The notes: a model not told the origin generated them from the letters alone. Shown: positions 51,505-60,962, counted from the first letter of the stretch. The stretch is DNA of 64,000 nucleotides from Clostridium sp. AWRP (GCF_004006395.2 NZ_CP029758.2:3906001-3970000); one strand, 5' to 3'. Program-made: numbers and translations.

Positions 51505-51532
51505 AACCCCGCATTTACATAATGCTAGGGTT
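51505..51532 (-). terminator. Terminator of groESL
   Basis: AACCCCGCATT / AATGCTAGGGTT stem with a 5-nt loop, TAATTTTT on the minus-strand side, 30 bp past the groEL stop. Confidence 0.75.
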
Positions 51533-51560
51533 CAATTTTCCATTCATATTTGCTTTTAGA

Positions 51561-53195
51561 TTAATACATTCCTTCCATTCCGCCCATTCCTGGTGCACCT
51601 GCTGCTGGACCTGCAGGAGCCTTTTCTGGAATATCTGCAACTGCTGATTCTGTAGTTAAGAATGAAGATGCTACAGATGCTGCATTTTGAAGTGCTGATC
51701 TTGTAACCTTAGTTGGATCTACAATACCTTTTTCTACCATATTTACATATTCACCTTTTAATGCATCATATCCAACACCAACTGCACTGTTTTTAACTTT
51801 TTCAATTATTACAGAACCTTCAACACCAGCATTTGCTGCTATCTGTCTAACTGGTTCTTCTAATGCTTTTCTTATTATGTCTATACCAACTTTTACATCT
51901 GGTATATCTGAAGTTAATTTTTCAACTTCTGGAATTGCATTTATATAAGCAGTTCCGCCTCCTGGTCCCATACCTTCTTCAACACCTGCTTTTGTAGCTG
52001 CAAGCGCATCTTCTATTCTTAATTTTTTCTCTTTTAATTCAGTTTCAGTTGCTGCTCCAACTTTTACTACAGCTACTCCACCTGCAAGTTTTGCAAGTCT
52101 TTCTTGAAGTTTTTCTTTATCAAAATCTGAAGTAGTTTCTTCTATTTGAACCTTAATCTGGGATACTCTATCTGCTATAGCTTTTTTATCTCCTCGTCCG
52201 TTTACTATAGTAGTATTTTCTTTGTCTATCTTTACAGATTCAGCTCTTCCTAAATCCTCTAATTCAGCTTCTTTTAAGTCTCTTCCTAATTCTTCTGATA
52301 TTACATGTCCTCCAGTAAGTATTGCTATGTCCTGAAGCATTTCTTTTCTTCTGTCACCAAATCCAGGTGCTTTTACTGCTACACAAGTAAATGTTCCTCT
52401 TAACTTATTTACAACTAAAGTTGCTAGTGCTTCTCCTTCTACGTCTTCAGCTATTATAAGTAACTTCTTTCCTTGTTGAACTATTTTCTCAAGTAATGGT
52501 AATATGTCTTGAATATTTGATATCTTCTTGTCTGTTATTAATATATATGGATCTTCTATTGCAGCTTCCATTTTTTCTGAATCAGTAACCATATATGGGC
52601 TTAAATAGCCTCTATCAAACTGCATACCTTCAACTACGTCTAATTCAGTTCCCATAGTTTTTGATTCTTCAACAGTTATGACACCTTCGTTGCCTACCTT
52701 TTCCATTGCATCAGCTATTAATTTACCTATTTCTTCATCAGAAGCTGATATAGCTGCAATTCTTGCTATATCTTCTTTTCCCTTTACAGTTGTTGAAACT
52801 TTCTTAATTTCTTCTACGGCTTTGTCTACAGCCATCTTTATACCTTGTCTTATAAGCATTGGATTTGCTCCAGCTGTAACATTTTTTAAGCCTTCTCTTA
52901 TTATTGCTTGCGCAAGCAAAGTAGCTGTAGTTGTTCCATCTCCTGCTACATCATTTGTCTTTGTAGCAACTTCTTTTACAAGCTGTGCTCCCATATTTTC
53001 ATATGGATCTTCTAATTCTATTTCCTTTGCTATTGTAACACCATCATTTGTGATAAGTGGTGAACCAAATTTCTTATCAAGTACTACATTTCTTCCCTTA
53101 GGTCCAAGTGTAACTTTTACTGCATTTGCTAACTTATTTACGCCTTCTTGCATTGATTTTCTTGCATCTTCACCGAATAAAATACTTTTTGCCAT
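51561..53195 (-). CDS. groEL: Chaperonin GroEL (60 kDa)
   Basis: 544 aa, forms the 14-mer ATP-driven folding chamber with GroES. AKSILFGEDARKSMQEGVNK opening, LGPKGRNVVLD, nucleotide motif GDGTTTATLLAQAI, apical-domain PGFGDRRKEML, and the Gly/Met-rich tail GAPGMGGMEGMY. AAGGAGGGTTTTTT precedes the ATG. Second gene of groES-groEL, repressed by HrcA through the CIRCE element upstream of groES. Confidence 0.99.
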   Translation of the reverse strand: MAKSILFGEDARKSMQEGVNKLANAVKVTLGPKGRNVVLDKKFGSPLITNDGVTIAKEIELEDPYENMGAQLVKEVATKTNDVAGDGTTTATLLAQAIIREGLKNVTAGANPMLIRQGIKMAVDKAVEEIKKVSTTVKGKEDIARIAAISASDEEIGKLIADAMEKVGNEGVITVEESKTMGTELDVVEGMQFDRGYLSPYMVTDSEKMEAAIEDPYILITDKKISNIQDILPLLEKIVQQGKKLLIIAEDVEGEALATLVVNKLRGTFTCVAVKAPGFGDRRKEMLQDIAILTGGHVISEELGRDLKEAELEDLGRAESVKIDKENTTIVNGRGDKKAIADRVSQIKVQIEETTSDFDKEKLQERLAKLAGGVAVVKVGAATETELKEKKLRIEDALAATKAGVEEGMGPGGGTAYINAIPEVEKLTSDIPDVKVGIDIIRKALEEPVRQIAANAGVEGSVIIEKVKNSAVGVGYDALKGEYVNMVEKGIVDPTKVTRSALQNAASVASSFLTTESAVADIPEKAPAGPAAGAPGMGGMEGMY

Positions 53196-53257
53196 AAAAA
53201 ACCCTCCTTACAATTAACCGTTATATAAATACTTGTTTTTCTGTTTGAATTAATCAA

Positions 53258-53542
53258 CTACTCAATTATAGCTAATATGTCGTCCTGTTTTAAAATAGTG
53301 TACTCTTGTGCGTCTATTTTTACTTCATTTCCAGCATATTTGGAGAATAACACCTTATCTCCTACTTTTACTTCCATTTTAACTTCTTTTCCGTCTACTG
53401 TTCCACCAATTCCTACTGCCACAACTTCTGCTTCTTGTGGTTTCTCTTTAGCACTTCCTGGTAAAACAATACCGCTCTTTGTAGTTTCCTCAGCTTCCAA
53501 TTTTTTAATTACAACTCTGTCTCCAAGTGGTCTAATTTTCAT
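53258..53542 (-). CDS. groES: Co-chaperonin GroES (10 kDa)
   Basis: A 94-aa heptameric lid of GroEL. KIRPLGDRVVIKKLEAEE opening, the mobile loop ETTKSGIVLPGSAKEKPQ, and GDKVLFSKYAGNEVKID followed by YTILKQDDILAIIE. AAGGAGGGGTTTAG precedes the ATG. First gene of the operon; 62 bp to groEL. Confidence 0.99.
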   Translation of the reverse strand: MKIRPLGDRVVIKKLEAEETTKSGIVLPGSAKEKPQEAEVVAVGIGGTVDGKEVKMEVKVGDKVLFSKYAGNEVKIDAQEYTILKQDDILAIIE

Positions 53543-53600
53543 CTAAACCCCTCCTTAAAAATATTTAAATGTATTTAAAATTAATTTTTAGCTTTTATTG

Positions 53601-53627
53601 TTAGCACTCATTAATTGTGAGTGCTAA
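53601..53627. promoter_or_regulatory. CIRCE operator (HrcA site)
   Basis: Exact TTAGCACTC-N9-GAGTGCTAA, the conserved heat-shock inverted repeat bound by HrcA, 59 bp upstream of the groES start. Confidence 0.97.
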
Positions 53628-53847
53628 TACAATTATTATAATAATGAATAATATATATATTTTCAAATTTAAATTTACCAGTTATTAACCTATTTTACAG
53701 TAAAAATATTGATTATTCTTTAATTAGATAGCTATTTCGCTTTATTACTATTAATTTCATACATATCTTAATATATAAACTTTTCATATGTAAAACCATA
53801 TCCATTATTATCTTCCAATTAGGTTTATATATACAAAATATCTAAAA

Positions 53848-53936
53848 TTTATCCGATGACTACCTGCACTAAGAAGCCTGTTAATAAGCATCAGGTGGAG
53901 TCAAAACTCCATCTGATGCCAAGAATTCTGTTTATT
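53848..53936 (-). repeat. Hairpin repeat element D, copy 2
   Basis: ATCCGATGACTACCTGC, short middle, then perfect-looking hairpin GCATCAGGTGGAG / CTCCATCTGATGC (53888-53919) and AAGAATTCTGTTTATTA. Reverse complement of copy 1, so the two copies point inward at groESL from either side. It also lies just past the stop of the 53959 gene and may act as its terminator. Confidence 0.6.
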
Positions 53937-53958
53937 AAAAAAGCAATAAACAATCCAA

Positions 53959-54675
53959 TTAAAGTTGTTTATCGCTTTCTGAAGTTCTATTTTTCGTTAT
54001 CTTAGCTATTATTTTTTCTCCTTTTAGCACGCCTATTACAAATAAAAGTGTCATTGTGACTCCTATTAATATAAGAACTATTTTATTTCCAGTATATATT
54101 TTTGATCCAAAATATGCTGAAATAATTACTCCAGGCAGCCTTCCTAAAGTTGAATAAAATATAAAATGTTTAAAGCTAATGTTTGATATTCCACATATAT
54201 AAGCTAGAACATCCTTAGGTATTCCTGGAATTACATATAACAAAAATACTATAAAGTTTATACTTCCTAAGTTCAACATTTTACGAAAAAATTTTAAATC
54301 CTTGTCAGATATTATTTTGTTTACAAGCGGCTTTCCATAAATTCTAGATATACTATAAGCTGCTATGCTGCCAAAAGTTATGCCTAAAATTGATATAATA
54401 CTTCCAAACAATGTTCCATATATATATCCTCCTGCAATTTGAACAATCTCTCCAGGTATAAAAAAAGCAACTACCTGCAAAAATTGAACAAACAAAAATA
54501 CTACTATCCCATATTTGCCATAGGACATAATCCAATTCTTTATTTTATTTGGATCTCTAAATATATACATGTATTTATTATAATATTCATATGCAATTCC
54601 AATTAATATAAACAATATAATTGCTAACACTATATAAGATCTATATTTTTTTAAAATTCTTTTTAATCTTTTCAA
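53959..54675 (-). CDS. TVP38/TMEM64 (DedA-like, SNARE-associated) membrane protein
   Basis: A 238-aa integral membrane protein with about six spans. The VTT/DedA domain is recognised by FIPGEIVQIAGGYIYGTLFG, AAYSISRIYGKPLV, and the re-entrant-loop Pro/Gly motif IPGIPKDVLAYICGISN...GRLPG. Members are thought to move phospholipids or undecaprenyl carriers across the membrane. The start is TTG behind AGGTGG. A single gene between repeat elements. Confidence 0.9.
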   Translation of the reverse strand: MKRLKRILKKYRSYIVLAIILFILIGIAYEYYNKYMYIFRDPNKIKNWIMSYGKYGIVVFLFVQFLQVVAFFIPGEIVQIAGGYIYGTLFGSIISILGITFGSIAAYSISRIYGKPLVNKIISDKDLKFFRKMLNLGSINFIVFLLYVIPGIPKDVLAYICGISNISFKHFIFYSTLGRLPGVIISAYFGSKIYTGNKIVLILIGVTMTLLFVIGVLKGEKIIAKITKNRTSESDKQL

Positions 54676-54795
54676 TCCATACCACCTAATTTAATGTAAT
54701 TAATATTCATTATGTTCAATTTATTTTGTTATATACTTTAAATCTTATCACAATTTTTTGTATAATTTATTAAACTTTATTTAACAATATCAGTA

Positions 54796-54914
54796 TTCTA
54801 ACTTAAAAATCAACTTATACGCAGACATATTTTTAAGTTAACACTTAAGAATGAATAGTGAATGTTAATTTTTAATTGCTAAAAATATCCGTAGTATAAG
54901 TTGATTCTTGCTTT
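54796..54914 (+). repeat. MITE-like inverted-repeat element, copy 2
   Basis: Left end TTCTAACTTAAAAATCAACT at 54796 and right end GTATAAGTTGATTCTTGC at about 54885-54911 are inverted, as in copy 1; the first 31 bp agree with copy 1 almost completely. The middle differs and is shorter. Confidence 0.6.
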
Positions 54915-54928
54915 ACAAACCTTATAGT

Positions 54929-56416
54929 TTATCTCTCTAGATTTACATCTCCAAATTCTTTAAGTTTTTCATTAGAAAGCACAGATTTTTTATCAGATTG
55001 TTTACTAAATTTAATCAATTGTCCTCTAGCTTTCATAGAAGAAACCATAGTAGCAGGTCCACCAATACATCCACCTTCACACATCATTCCCTCTATAAAA
55101 TTACCCGGGAGTCTCCCAATTTTAGCTGAATTCATAGCTTTTTTTATCTCATCTTTTCCACTTACCTTTACAGGCTCAAATTTAATATCTATTTTCTCTT
55201 CTCCTATATAATTTTCTATAGCTGCTGTAAGGCCTCCACCTTGTGCAAATCCTCTTCCATACACAGATGCATCGTCTATTGGCACATCTTCACAATTTTC
55301 TGGATCAACATCAAAAGCACCAAACAAAGCTGCTATTTCTTCAAAAGTCATAGCATAGTCTACTGCCTCTTTTATTGATTCTATAGTTATCTCTGACTTT
55401 TTTGCAGTGCAAGGTCCTACAAAAACTACTACAGCATTTTTATCCTGATTTTTAATTGCCCTTGCTGCTGCAATCATTGGTGAAACCGTACTTGATATTT
55501 TTGCTACTTCACCTGGGAATTCTTTTTCAATATAACCCATGAATCCAGGACAGCATGAATTTGTCATATACTTATCGCCATTTTTCATTCTCTCTACAAA
55601 TTCATTGCTTTCATTTACAGTTACTGCATCAGCCCCACAAGCTGCTTCCATCATATTTTCAAATCCTACTTTTTTAAATGCATCTTTTAACTTACCTACT
55701 GTAACTTTGCATCCAAACTGTCCTATTATAGCAGGTGCTGCTACTGCATACACATTATTCTCACCCATAAGTGCCTTAGTTACCTCAGAAATATAGCTTC
55801 TATCTGATATAGCTCCAAATGGACATGCTGCCATGCATGCACCACAATTAATGCATTTTTCTTTTTCTATCATTGCCATCCTATTTTTTGAGTTTATTTC
55901 CAAAGCTCCAGTTGGGCAAGACTTTTTACAAGGCCTCATTACTTCTGCAATGGCGTTGTAAGGACATACTTTTTTGCACATGCCGCACTCTTTGCAAATA
56001 TCTTGATTTATATGAGCCCTTCCATCTACCTTAGATATTGCTTTTGCCGGACATACTTCCATACATTTATGCTGAATACATCCCCTGCAAGCCTCTGTCA
56101 CACGATATTTATATATAGGACATTTATCACAGGCAGCTGAAAGCACATACATTATGTGTTCTCTATCTACAATTTTCTTTAGATCCAATGTAGTATTATA
56201 TGTTGGAACAAATCCTGAAGCCAAAAGAGCCCTTTCATATACAACCGCCCTTTCCTTATACACACAACATCTATATTCTTCCTTGTCACCAGAAATTATT
56301 TTATAGGGTATTTTTTTCAACTCTCTTTCACTTAATTTGTTTTCTCTTGTTAAAGAAGAAACCTCCTTTAGCACCAAATACTTTAGTTTTTTTAAGGGTG
56401 TTTCAAAATCTTTCAT
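54929..56416 (-). CDS. [FeFe]-hydrogenase-like protein, group B type, ferredoxin-linked
   Basis: 495 aa. Cys-rich N-terminal part: CDKCP.., CxxCxxxxCxxxCP (CRGCIQHKCMEVCP), CKECGMCKKVCP and CINCGACMAACP, giving several [4Fe-4S] clusters. The C-terminal H-cluster domain keeps all four ligands in altered motifs: TNSCCPGF (C288/C289), VGPCTAKKSE (C336), and EGMMCEGGCIGG (C446, C450). The Met-Pro-Cys and CPGGC forms of classical group A enzymes are replaced, as in the group B / FeFe_hydrog_B1 family. It probably oxidises or evolves H2 with ferredoxin, or senses H2. CAGGAGGAAAACATAAG precedes the ATG. Confidence 0.9.
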   Translation of the reverse strand: MKDFETPLKKLKYLVLKEVSSLTRENKLSERELKKIPYKIISGDKEEYRCCVYKERAVVYERALLASGFVPTYNTTLDLKKIVDREHIMYVLSAACDKCPIYKYRVTEACRGCIQHKCMEVCPAKAISKVDGRAHINQDICKECGMCKKVCPYNAIAEVMRPCKKSCPTGALEINSKNRMAMIEKEKCINCGACMAACPFGAISDRSYISEVTKALMGENNVYAVAAPAIIGQFGCKVTVGKLKDAFKKVGFENMMEAACGADAVTVNESNEFVERMKNGDKYMTNSCCPGFMGYIEKEFPGEVAKISSTVSPMIAAARAIKNQDKNAVVVFVGPCTAKKSEITIESIKEAVDYAMTFEEIAALFGAFDVDPENCEDVPIDDASVYGRGFAQGGGLTAAIENYIGEEKIDIKFEPVKVSGKDEIKKAMNSAKIGRLPGNFIEGMMCEGGCIGGPATMVSSMKARGQLIKFSKQSDKKSVLSNEKLKEFGDVNLER

Positions 56417-56612
56417 CTTATGTTTTCCTCCTGCTACACTTTATAAACTGTTTATTTTATTATAACAGCTTTAAATATAAAATGTAACAGTAGATGTAAT
56501 ACATTTTTATTATACAATTTTGTTTTATGTATCAATGCTTTTTTAATATAATTTTAGCAAATGAACTTAAACAGATTACATTTAAAAATGATACAGATAA
56601 ATAATATATGTT

Positions 56613-57521
56613 CTATAACTTTATATTATTTTCTCTAGCATAATAAAATAGATACTGCTGAGCAAATCCTGACAACTTACCAAACTTGCTTATTCCAAAA
56701 TCCCTTATCTTTTTTAGTGATACATCTGGTGCCAGATAAAAATAATTCATAGCCCTCTTAACCCATACATCTACGGGAAATGCAGAGTATTTCTGCATAG
56801 AGAAAAGCATAATACAATCTGATACCTTAGGACCTATGCCCATAAATTTTTGCAACTCTTTATGGCATACCTCATCCTCTTGATCTTTAATCCAATCAAT
56901 ATCATATTTTTCATCGTAATTTTCTTTAGTTTTAGTTCCATTATAATAAATCTTCGATACAGTGTCTTTAATATATTTATTTCTAAAGCCAGTTCCGCAA
57001 GAAGCAAGTTCTTCTAAAGTAGCTTCCTTTAATTTATCTATTTTAGGGAAACTATAATAAATCTTGTTTTTATATTCTAAAGGCTCTCCCCATTTTTTAC
57101 TTATATTTTTTATAGCCCTCTGTATCATCGGGATTCTATTATTAGCAGATATTATAAAAGAAACTATCAATTCAAAAGGATCCTGCTTTAATAATCTAAT
57201 CCCTTCTCCAAATTCTATAGCTTTCTTTAAAACAGGATCTTTATTAAGTATATTTTTTATTTCATTGTAGTCCCTATACAAATCAAAATAATCTGCCCAA
57301 ATTTCCTTGAAATCCTGCTGCGATGTATTATATAAAATCACATCCTCTCCCTTTTTTTCTACCTCTATTACTTTTCCAAAACTTACGCCTATATAGTTGC
57401 CATTTTCTTCTCTATGCCATCTAAAACACTGCCCACATTCGAATATATGAGCTAATTCAAAATTTCGAACATTTTTTATTATAATCCCATTTTCAAAATC
57501 CTCTACATAATTGAAATCCAT
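56613..57521 (-). CDS. ogg: 8-oxoguanine DNA glycosylase (OGG1-like, HhH-GPD)
   Basis: 302 aa of the OGG1 type, with an N-terminal TBP-like OGG_N domain (residues about 10-110; FECGQCFRWHRE) and a HhH-GPD domain. The hairpin LQKFMGIGPKVSDCI carries the catalytic Lys (K232) and SAFPVDVWVKRAM the catalytic Asp (D251), as in human OGG1 GxxK and PVD. It removes 8-oxoG opposite C and nicks by beta-elimination. AAAGGAAGTATAAT precedes the ATG. An oxidative-damage repair gene between two redox enzymes may be chance. Confidence 0.94.
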   Translation of the reverse strand: MDFNYVEDFENGIIIKNVRNFELAHIFECGQCFRWHREENGNYIGVSFGKVIEVEKKGEDVILYNTSQQDFKEIWADYFDLYRDYNEIKNILNKDPVLKKAIEFGEGIRLLKQDPFELIVSFIISANNRIPMIQRAIKNISKKWGEPLEYKNKIYYSFPKIDKLKEATLEELASCGTGFRNKYIKDTVSKIYYNGTKTKENYDEKYDIDWIKDQEDEVCHKELQKFMGIGPKVSDCIMLFSMQKYSAFPVDVWVKRAMNYFYLAPDVSLKKIRDFGISKFGKLSGFAQQYLFYYARENNIKL

Positions 57522-57615
57522 ATTATACTTCCTTTTCTCCGTAAAATTTTTACCAAAATCGTATACTTATTTCTGATAGTATACCATTTTATTAAGATAA
57601 TTTTCAACGAATATT

Positions 57616-57651
57616 AAAGAAGCTGTACCAAAAATCTGATACAGCTTCTTT
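57616..57651 (-). terminator. Terminator after nfnAB
   Basis: 12-bp stem AAAGAAGCTGTA / TACAGCTTCTTT with a 12-nt loop, directly after the nfnAB stop. The minus-strand tail is short (TTTAAT); both directions are possible. Confidence 0.75.
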
Positions 57652-57664
57652 ATTCAATATATAA

Positions 57665-59998
57665 TTATTTTTTCAGATATTCATCTATAGCCTTAGCAGC
57701 TTTTTTACCTGCACCCATTGCAAGTATTACAGTAGCAGCACCTGTTACGGCATCTCCACCTGCATATATTCCTTCTCTTGTAGTGAGCCCAGTCTCTTCT
57801 TCTGCTATTAAGCATTTACGCTTATTCATTTCAAGTCCCTTTGTTGTAGTTGATATAAGTGGATTTGGTGAAGTACCAAGGGCCATAATTACAGTATCTA
57901 CATCTAAATCAAATTCTGATCCCTTTATTGCAACTGGTTTTCTTCTCCCAGATGCATCTGGTTCTCCAAGTTCCATCTTAATGCAGCGTATTCCATTAAC
58001 CCAACCTTTTTCATCTCCTAATATTTCTACAGGATTAGTTAAAAGATTGAATTTAATTCCTTCTTCTTTTGCATGGTGTACTTCCTCTGCTCTTGCTGGA
58101 AGTTCTGCTTCAGATCTTCTGTATACTATGTATACTTCTGCTCCAAGTCTTAGAGCTGTCCTTGCAGAATCCATAGCTACGTTTCCGCCTCCTACTACAG
58201 CTACTTTTTTGCCTGCTTTTATAGGAGTTGCATAATCATCTCTATATGCTTTCATTAAATTACTTCTTGTCAAGAATTCATTTGCAGAGAATACTCCATT
58301 TAAGTTTTCTCCAGGTATTCCCATAAACCTTGGTAGTCCTGCTCCTGAACCTATAAATACAGCATCAAATTTCTCTTTTTCTACAAGTTCATCTATAGTA
58401 ACAGTTCTTCCTATTATTACATCTGTCTCTATTTTTACTCCTAATTTCTTTACATTTTCAACTTCATGTTTTACTACAGTATCCTTTGGAAGTCTGAATT
58501 CTGGAATACCATATACAAGTACTCCTCCTGCTTCATGAAGTGCTTCAAATATAGTAACGTCATATCCAAGCTTTGCTAAATCTCCTGCACAAGTAAGTCC
58601 TGAAGGACCACTCCCTATAACAGCTACTTTTTTGCCGTTTTTAGGTAAAGTCTTAGATAGATCGATATTATTCTTCCTTGACCAATCTGCTACAAATCTT
58701 TCTAGCTTACCTATAGCAACCGCATCACCTTTTTTGCCAAGTACACATTTTCCTTCACACTGAGTTTCCTGAGGGCATACTCTTCCACATACAGCAGGAA
58801 GTGCACTTGATTCTGATATTATTTTAGCAGCTTCTTCAAAATTTCTATTTTTTACCTGTTCAACAAACTTAGGTATAGCTATTGTAACAGGACAATCAGT
58901 AACGCACATAGGCTTTTTACAATTCAAGCATCTTGAAGCTTCTTTTACAGCCTCTTCTTCAGTGTACCCTAGGCAAACTTCATCAAAATTAGTAGCCCTA
59001 ACTTTAGGATCCTGTTCCTTTATAGGTACTCTTTTCATTCTTTCAAATTTTTCTTCTGCCCTACACTTTTTGCCTTCTCTGCTTCCAGTGTCCCCTTCTT
59101 CTGCTTTCAGAAGTTTCTTTCCTTCTTCAGTCTTATACATAGCTTGTCTTCTCATAGCTTCATCAAAATTTACAAGATGACCATCAAATTCAGGACCATC
59201 TACACAGGCAAATTTTAATTCTCCGCCTACAGTAACTCTACAAGCTCCGCACATTCCAGTTCCATCTACCATTATAGTATTTAAACTTACTATTGTTTTA
59301 ATTCCATATTGTTTTGTAACTTGAGTTATAAACTTCATCATTATCATAGGTCCTATGGCAACTACACAATCGTATTCTTTCTCTTTCTTGTCAATAAGTT
59401 CTTTTAAAAGATCTGTAACAAAACCTTTATATCCATAGCTTCCATCATCAGTTGCTATATATAAATTATCGCAAATTGGTTTCAATTCGTCTTCAAATAG
59501 CAGATAATCTTTTGATTTACATCCAACTATAACATCTGCCTTTACTCCATGTTCATGAAGCCACTTTACTTGTGGATAAACTGGTGCAGTACCTACACCA
59601 CCTGCTACAAACATTATATTTTTCTTCTTAAGTTCTTTAAGATCCATCTCTACAAGTTCTGAGCAATGTCCAAGTGGTCCAACAAAATCTTCAAAATACT
59701 CTCCCACTTCATATTTAGCCATTTTTTTAGTTGAAGCCCCTAATGTCTGAAATACTATAGTAACTGTTCCTTTTTTTGCATCATAATCACAGATAGTAAG
59801 AGGTATTCTTTCACCTTTATCATCCATTTTGATTATAATAAATTGTCCCGGTAAACAGGATTTTGCAACTCTTGGTGCCTCAATATCCATTAAGAATATG
59901 TTTGGTGATAAATTTTTTTTGTTAACAATCTTGTACATACTTTTATGCCATTTTTTTAGTACATAAATCATAAGATCTATGCCTATTTCCCTTTTCAT
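57665..59998 (-). CDS. nfnAB: Fused NADH-dependent reduced ferredoxin:NADP+ oxidoreductase (NfnA-NfnB)
   Basis: 777 aa joining two usual subunits. The N-terminal 300 residues are NfnA/SudB: FNR-like FAD/NAD domain (LPGQFIIIKMDDKGERIPLT, FVAGGVGTAPVYP) with the [2Fe-2S] cysteines in MCGACRVTVGGELKFAC. The rest is NfnB/SudA/GltD-like: two [4Fe-4S] sites (CLNCKKPMCVTDCP; CGRVCPQETQCEGKC) and two dinucleotide folds (VIGSGPSGLTCAG; VVGGGNVAMDSARTA). It bifurcates electrons between NADPH, ferredoxin and NAD. Met 10 (59971) or Met 21 (YKIVNKKNL, where SudB proteins begin) may be the real start; no ribosome site is strong. Confidence 0.95.
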   Translation of the reverse strand: MKREIGIDLMIYVLKKWHKSMYKIVNKKNLSPNIFLMDIEAPRVAKSCLPGQFIIIKMDDKGERIPLTICDYDAKKGTVTIVFQTLGASTKKMAKYEVGEYFEDFVGPLGHCSELVEMDLKELKKKNIMFVAGGVGTAPVYPQVKWLHEHGVKADVIVGCKSKDYLLFEDELKPICDNLYIATDDGSYGYKGFVTDLLKELIDKKEKEYDCVVAIGPMIMMKFITQVTKQYGIKTIVSLNTIMVDGTGMCGACRVTVGGELKFACVDGPEFDGHLVNFDEAMRRQAMYKTEEGKKLLKAEEGDTGSREGKKCRAEEKFERMKRVPIKEQDPKVRATNFDEVCLGYTEEEAVKEASRCLNCKKPMCVTDCPVTIAIPKFVEQVKNRNFEEAAKIISESSALPAVCGRVCPQETQCEGKCVLGKKGDAVAIGKLERFVADWSRKNNIDLSKTLPKNGKKVAVIGSGPSGLTCAGDLAKLGYDVTIFEALHEAGGVLVYGIPEFRLPKDTVVKHEVENVKKLGVKIETDVIIGRTVTIDELVEKEKFDAVFIGSGAGLPRFMGIPGENLNGVFSANEFLTRSNLMKAYRDDYATPIKAGKKVAVVGGGNVAMDSARTALRLGAEVYIVYRRSEAELPARAEEVHHAKEEGIKFNLLTNPVEILGDEKGWVNGIRCIKMELGEPDASGRRKPVAIKGSEFDLDVDTVIMALGTSPNPLISTTTKGLEMNKRKCLIAEEETGLTTREGIYAGGDAVTGAATVILAMGAGKKAAKAIDEYLKK

Positions 59999-60145
59999 AG
60001 TGTTCGATTTTGCTAATTAGCTACTTTCGTTCGGTCTTCCACTCCGAGGGCGTAAATTCGGATGAAATTCACCCTACAGCATCAGTAAATACCCCCCAAT
60101 AAGATACATCTGATTAAACGGCTTTTTGCCCCTTTCTCAACTCAT
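59999..60145 (-). other. GC-rich structured-looking leader of nfnAB
   Basis: Between nfnAB and rex, the minus strand at about 60000-60125 is much richer in G+C than other intergenic DNA here. It contains several local inverted repeats, such as GGGTGAATT / AATTTACGCCC and CGGAGTGGAAGACCG, and a GGGGGG run. I compared it by eye with purine, SAM, TPP, FMN, cobalamin, lysine, glycine and c-di-GMP aptamers and found no match. The region 60146-60329 is plain AT-rich sequence. Confidence 0.4.
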
Positions 60146-60329
60146 ATTTGACCTAATATAAACCTATATAATTATATCATATAATTATGAAAATTGCACA
60201 AGAAAACAATTACAATATGCTAAAAATATAAACTATATTCATAATATTGCTCATTTTTTATAAATATTTATAATTTAAATTTATTTTCTAACAAATGAAT
60301 TTTTTAACTTAAAGAATTCATTTAAGTTT

Positions 60330-60962
60330 TTAATCTATATCATTTAAAAGACATGTCAATGTTAATAAACTATCACTTAAATGAACATTTTCAATCTTTA
60401 TGTCTTCTGGCGTAACCAAATCTACAGGAGCAAAATTCCAAATACCTTTAACTTTGTTTTTGACTAAAATATCACAAACCTTTTGGGCATTATTGTTAGG
60501 TACACATATAACTCCTATATCTATACTATTTTCTTTTAAGTAATCATCTAAATAATCTATATCCCTTATCTCGATATCCCTAATTCTAATACCTATAAGT
60601 TTAGGATTTATATCAAAAATAGCTTCTAACCGAAAACCTATTTTTTCAAATCTAGTATAGTTAGCTATAGCCTGCCCTATATTACCTGCACCTATTATAA
60701 CAGTCCTATAAGTTTTCGTAAGACCAAGTATATTGCATATTTGACCGTATAGTTCACCTACGTTATACCCATATCCCTGCTGTCCAAAGTCTCCAAAACA
60801 GTTTAAGTCCTGCCTTATTTGTGAAGCTGTGAACCCTATTTTTTCACTTAATTCCTTAGAGGATATTCTATCTACGTCATTTTTCATTAAATCCATTAAA
60901 TACCTATGGTATTTTGGCAATCTCTTTATAACAGCCATTGATATATTCTTTTTTTTATCCAT
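60330..60962 (-). CDS. rex: Redox-sensing transcriptional repressor Rex
   Basis: A 210-aa NADH/NAD sensor that represses fermentation and hydrogen genes until NADH rises. The N-terminal winged helix (residues 8-62; VIKRLPKYHRYLMDL, KELSEKIGFTASQIRQDLNC, FGDFGQQGYGYNV) and the Rossmann domain (VIIGAGNIGQAIANY, 88-102) are standard. AGAAGGTGTAGT precedes the ATG. It lies directly upstream of nfnAB (about 330 bp, same strand), tying NADH sensing to the transhydrogenase. No TTGTTAA-N4-TTAACAA site was found in either promoter. Confidence 0.97.
   Translation of the reverse strand: MDKKKNISMAVIKRLPKYHRYLMDLMKNDVDRISSKELSEKIGFTASQIRQDLNCFGDFGQQGYGYNVGELYGQICNILGLTKTYRTVIIGAGNIGQAIANYTRFEKIGFRLEAIFDINPKLIGIRIRDIEIRDIDYLDDYLKENSIDIGVICVPNNNAQKVCDILVKNKVKGIWNFAPVDLVTPEDIKIENVHLSDSLLTLTCLLNDID

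Noticed and set aside
52678..53217. 179-codon plus-strand frame opposite groEL
   Set aside because: Shadow of groEL: Ser/Pro/Ala-rich composition, no ribosome site and full overlap with a certain gene.
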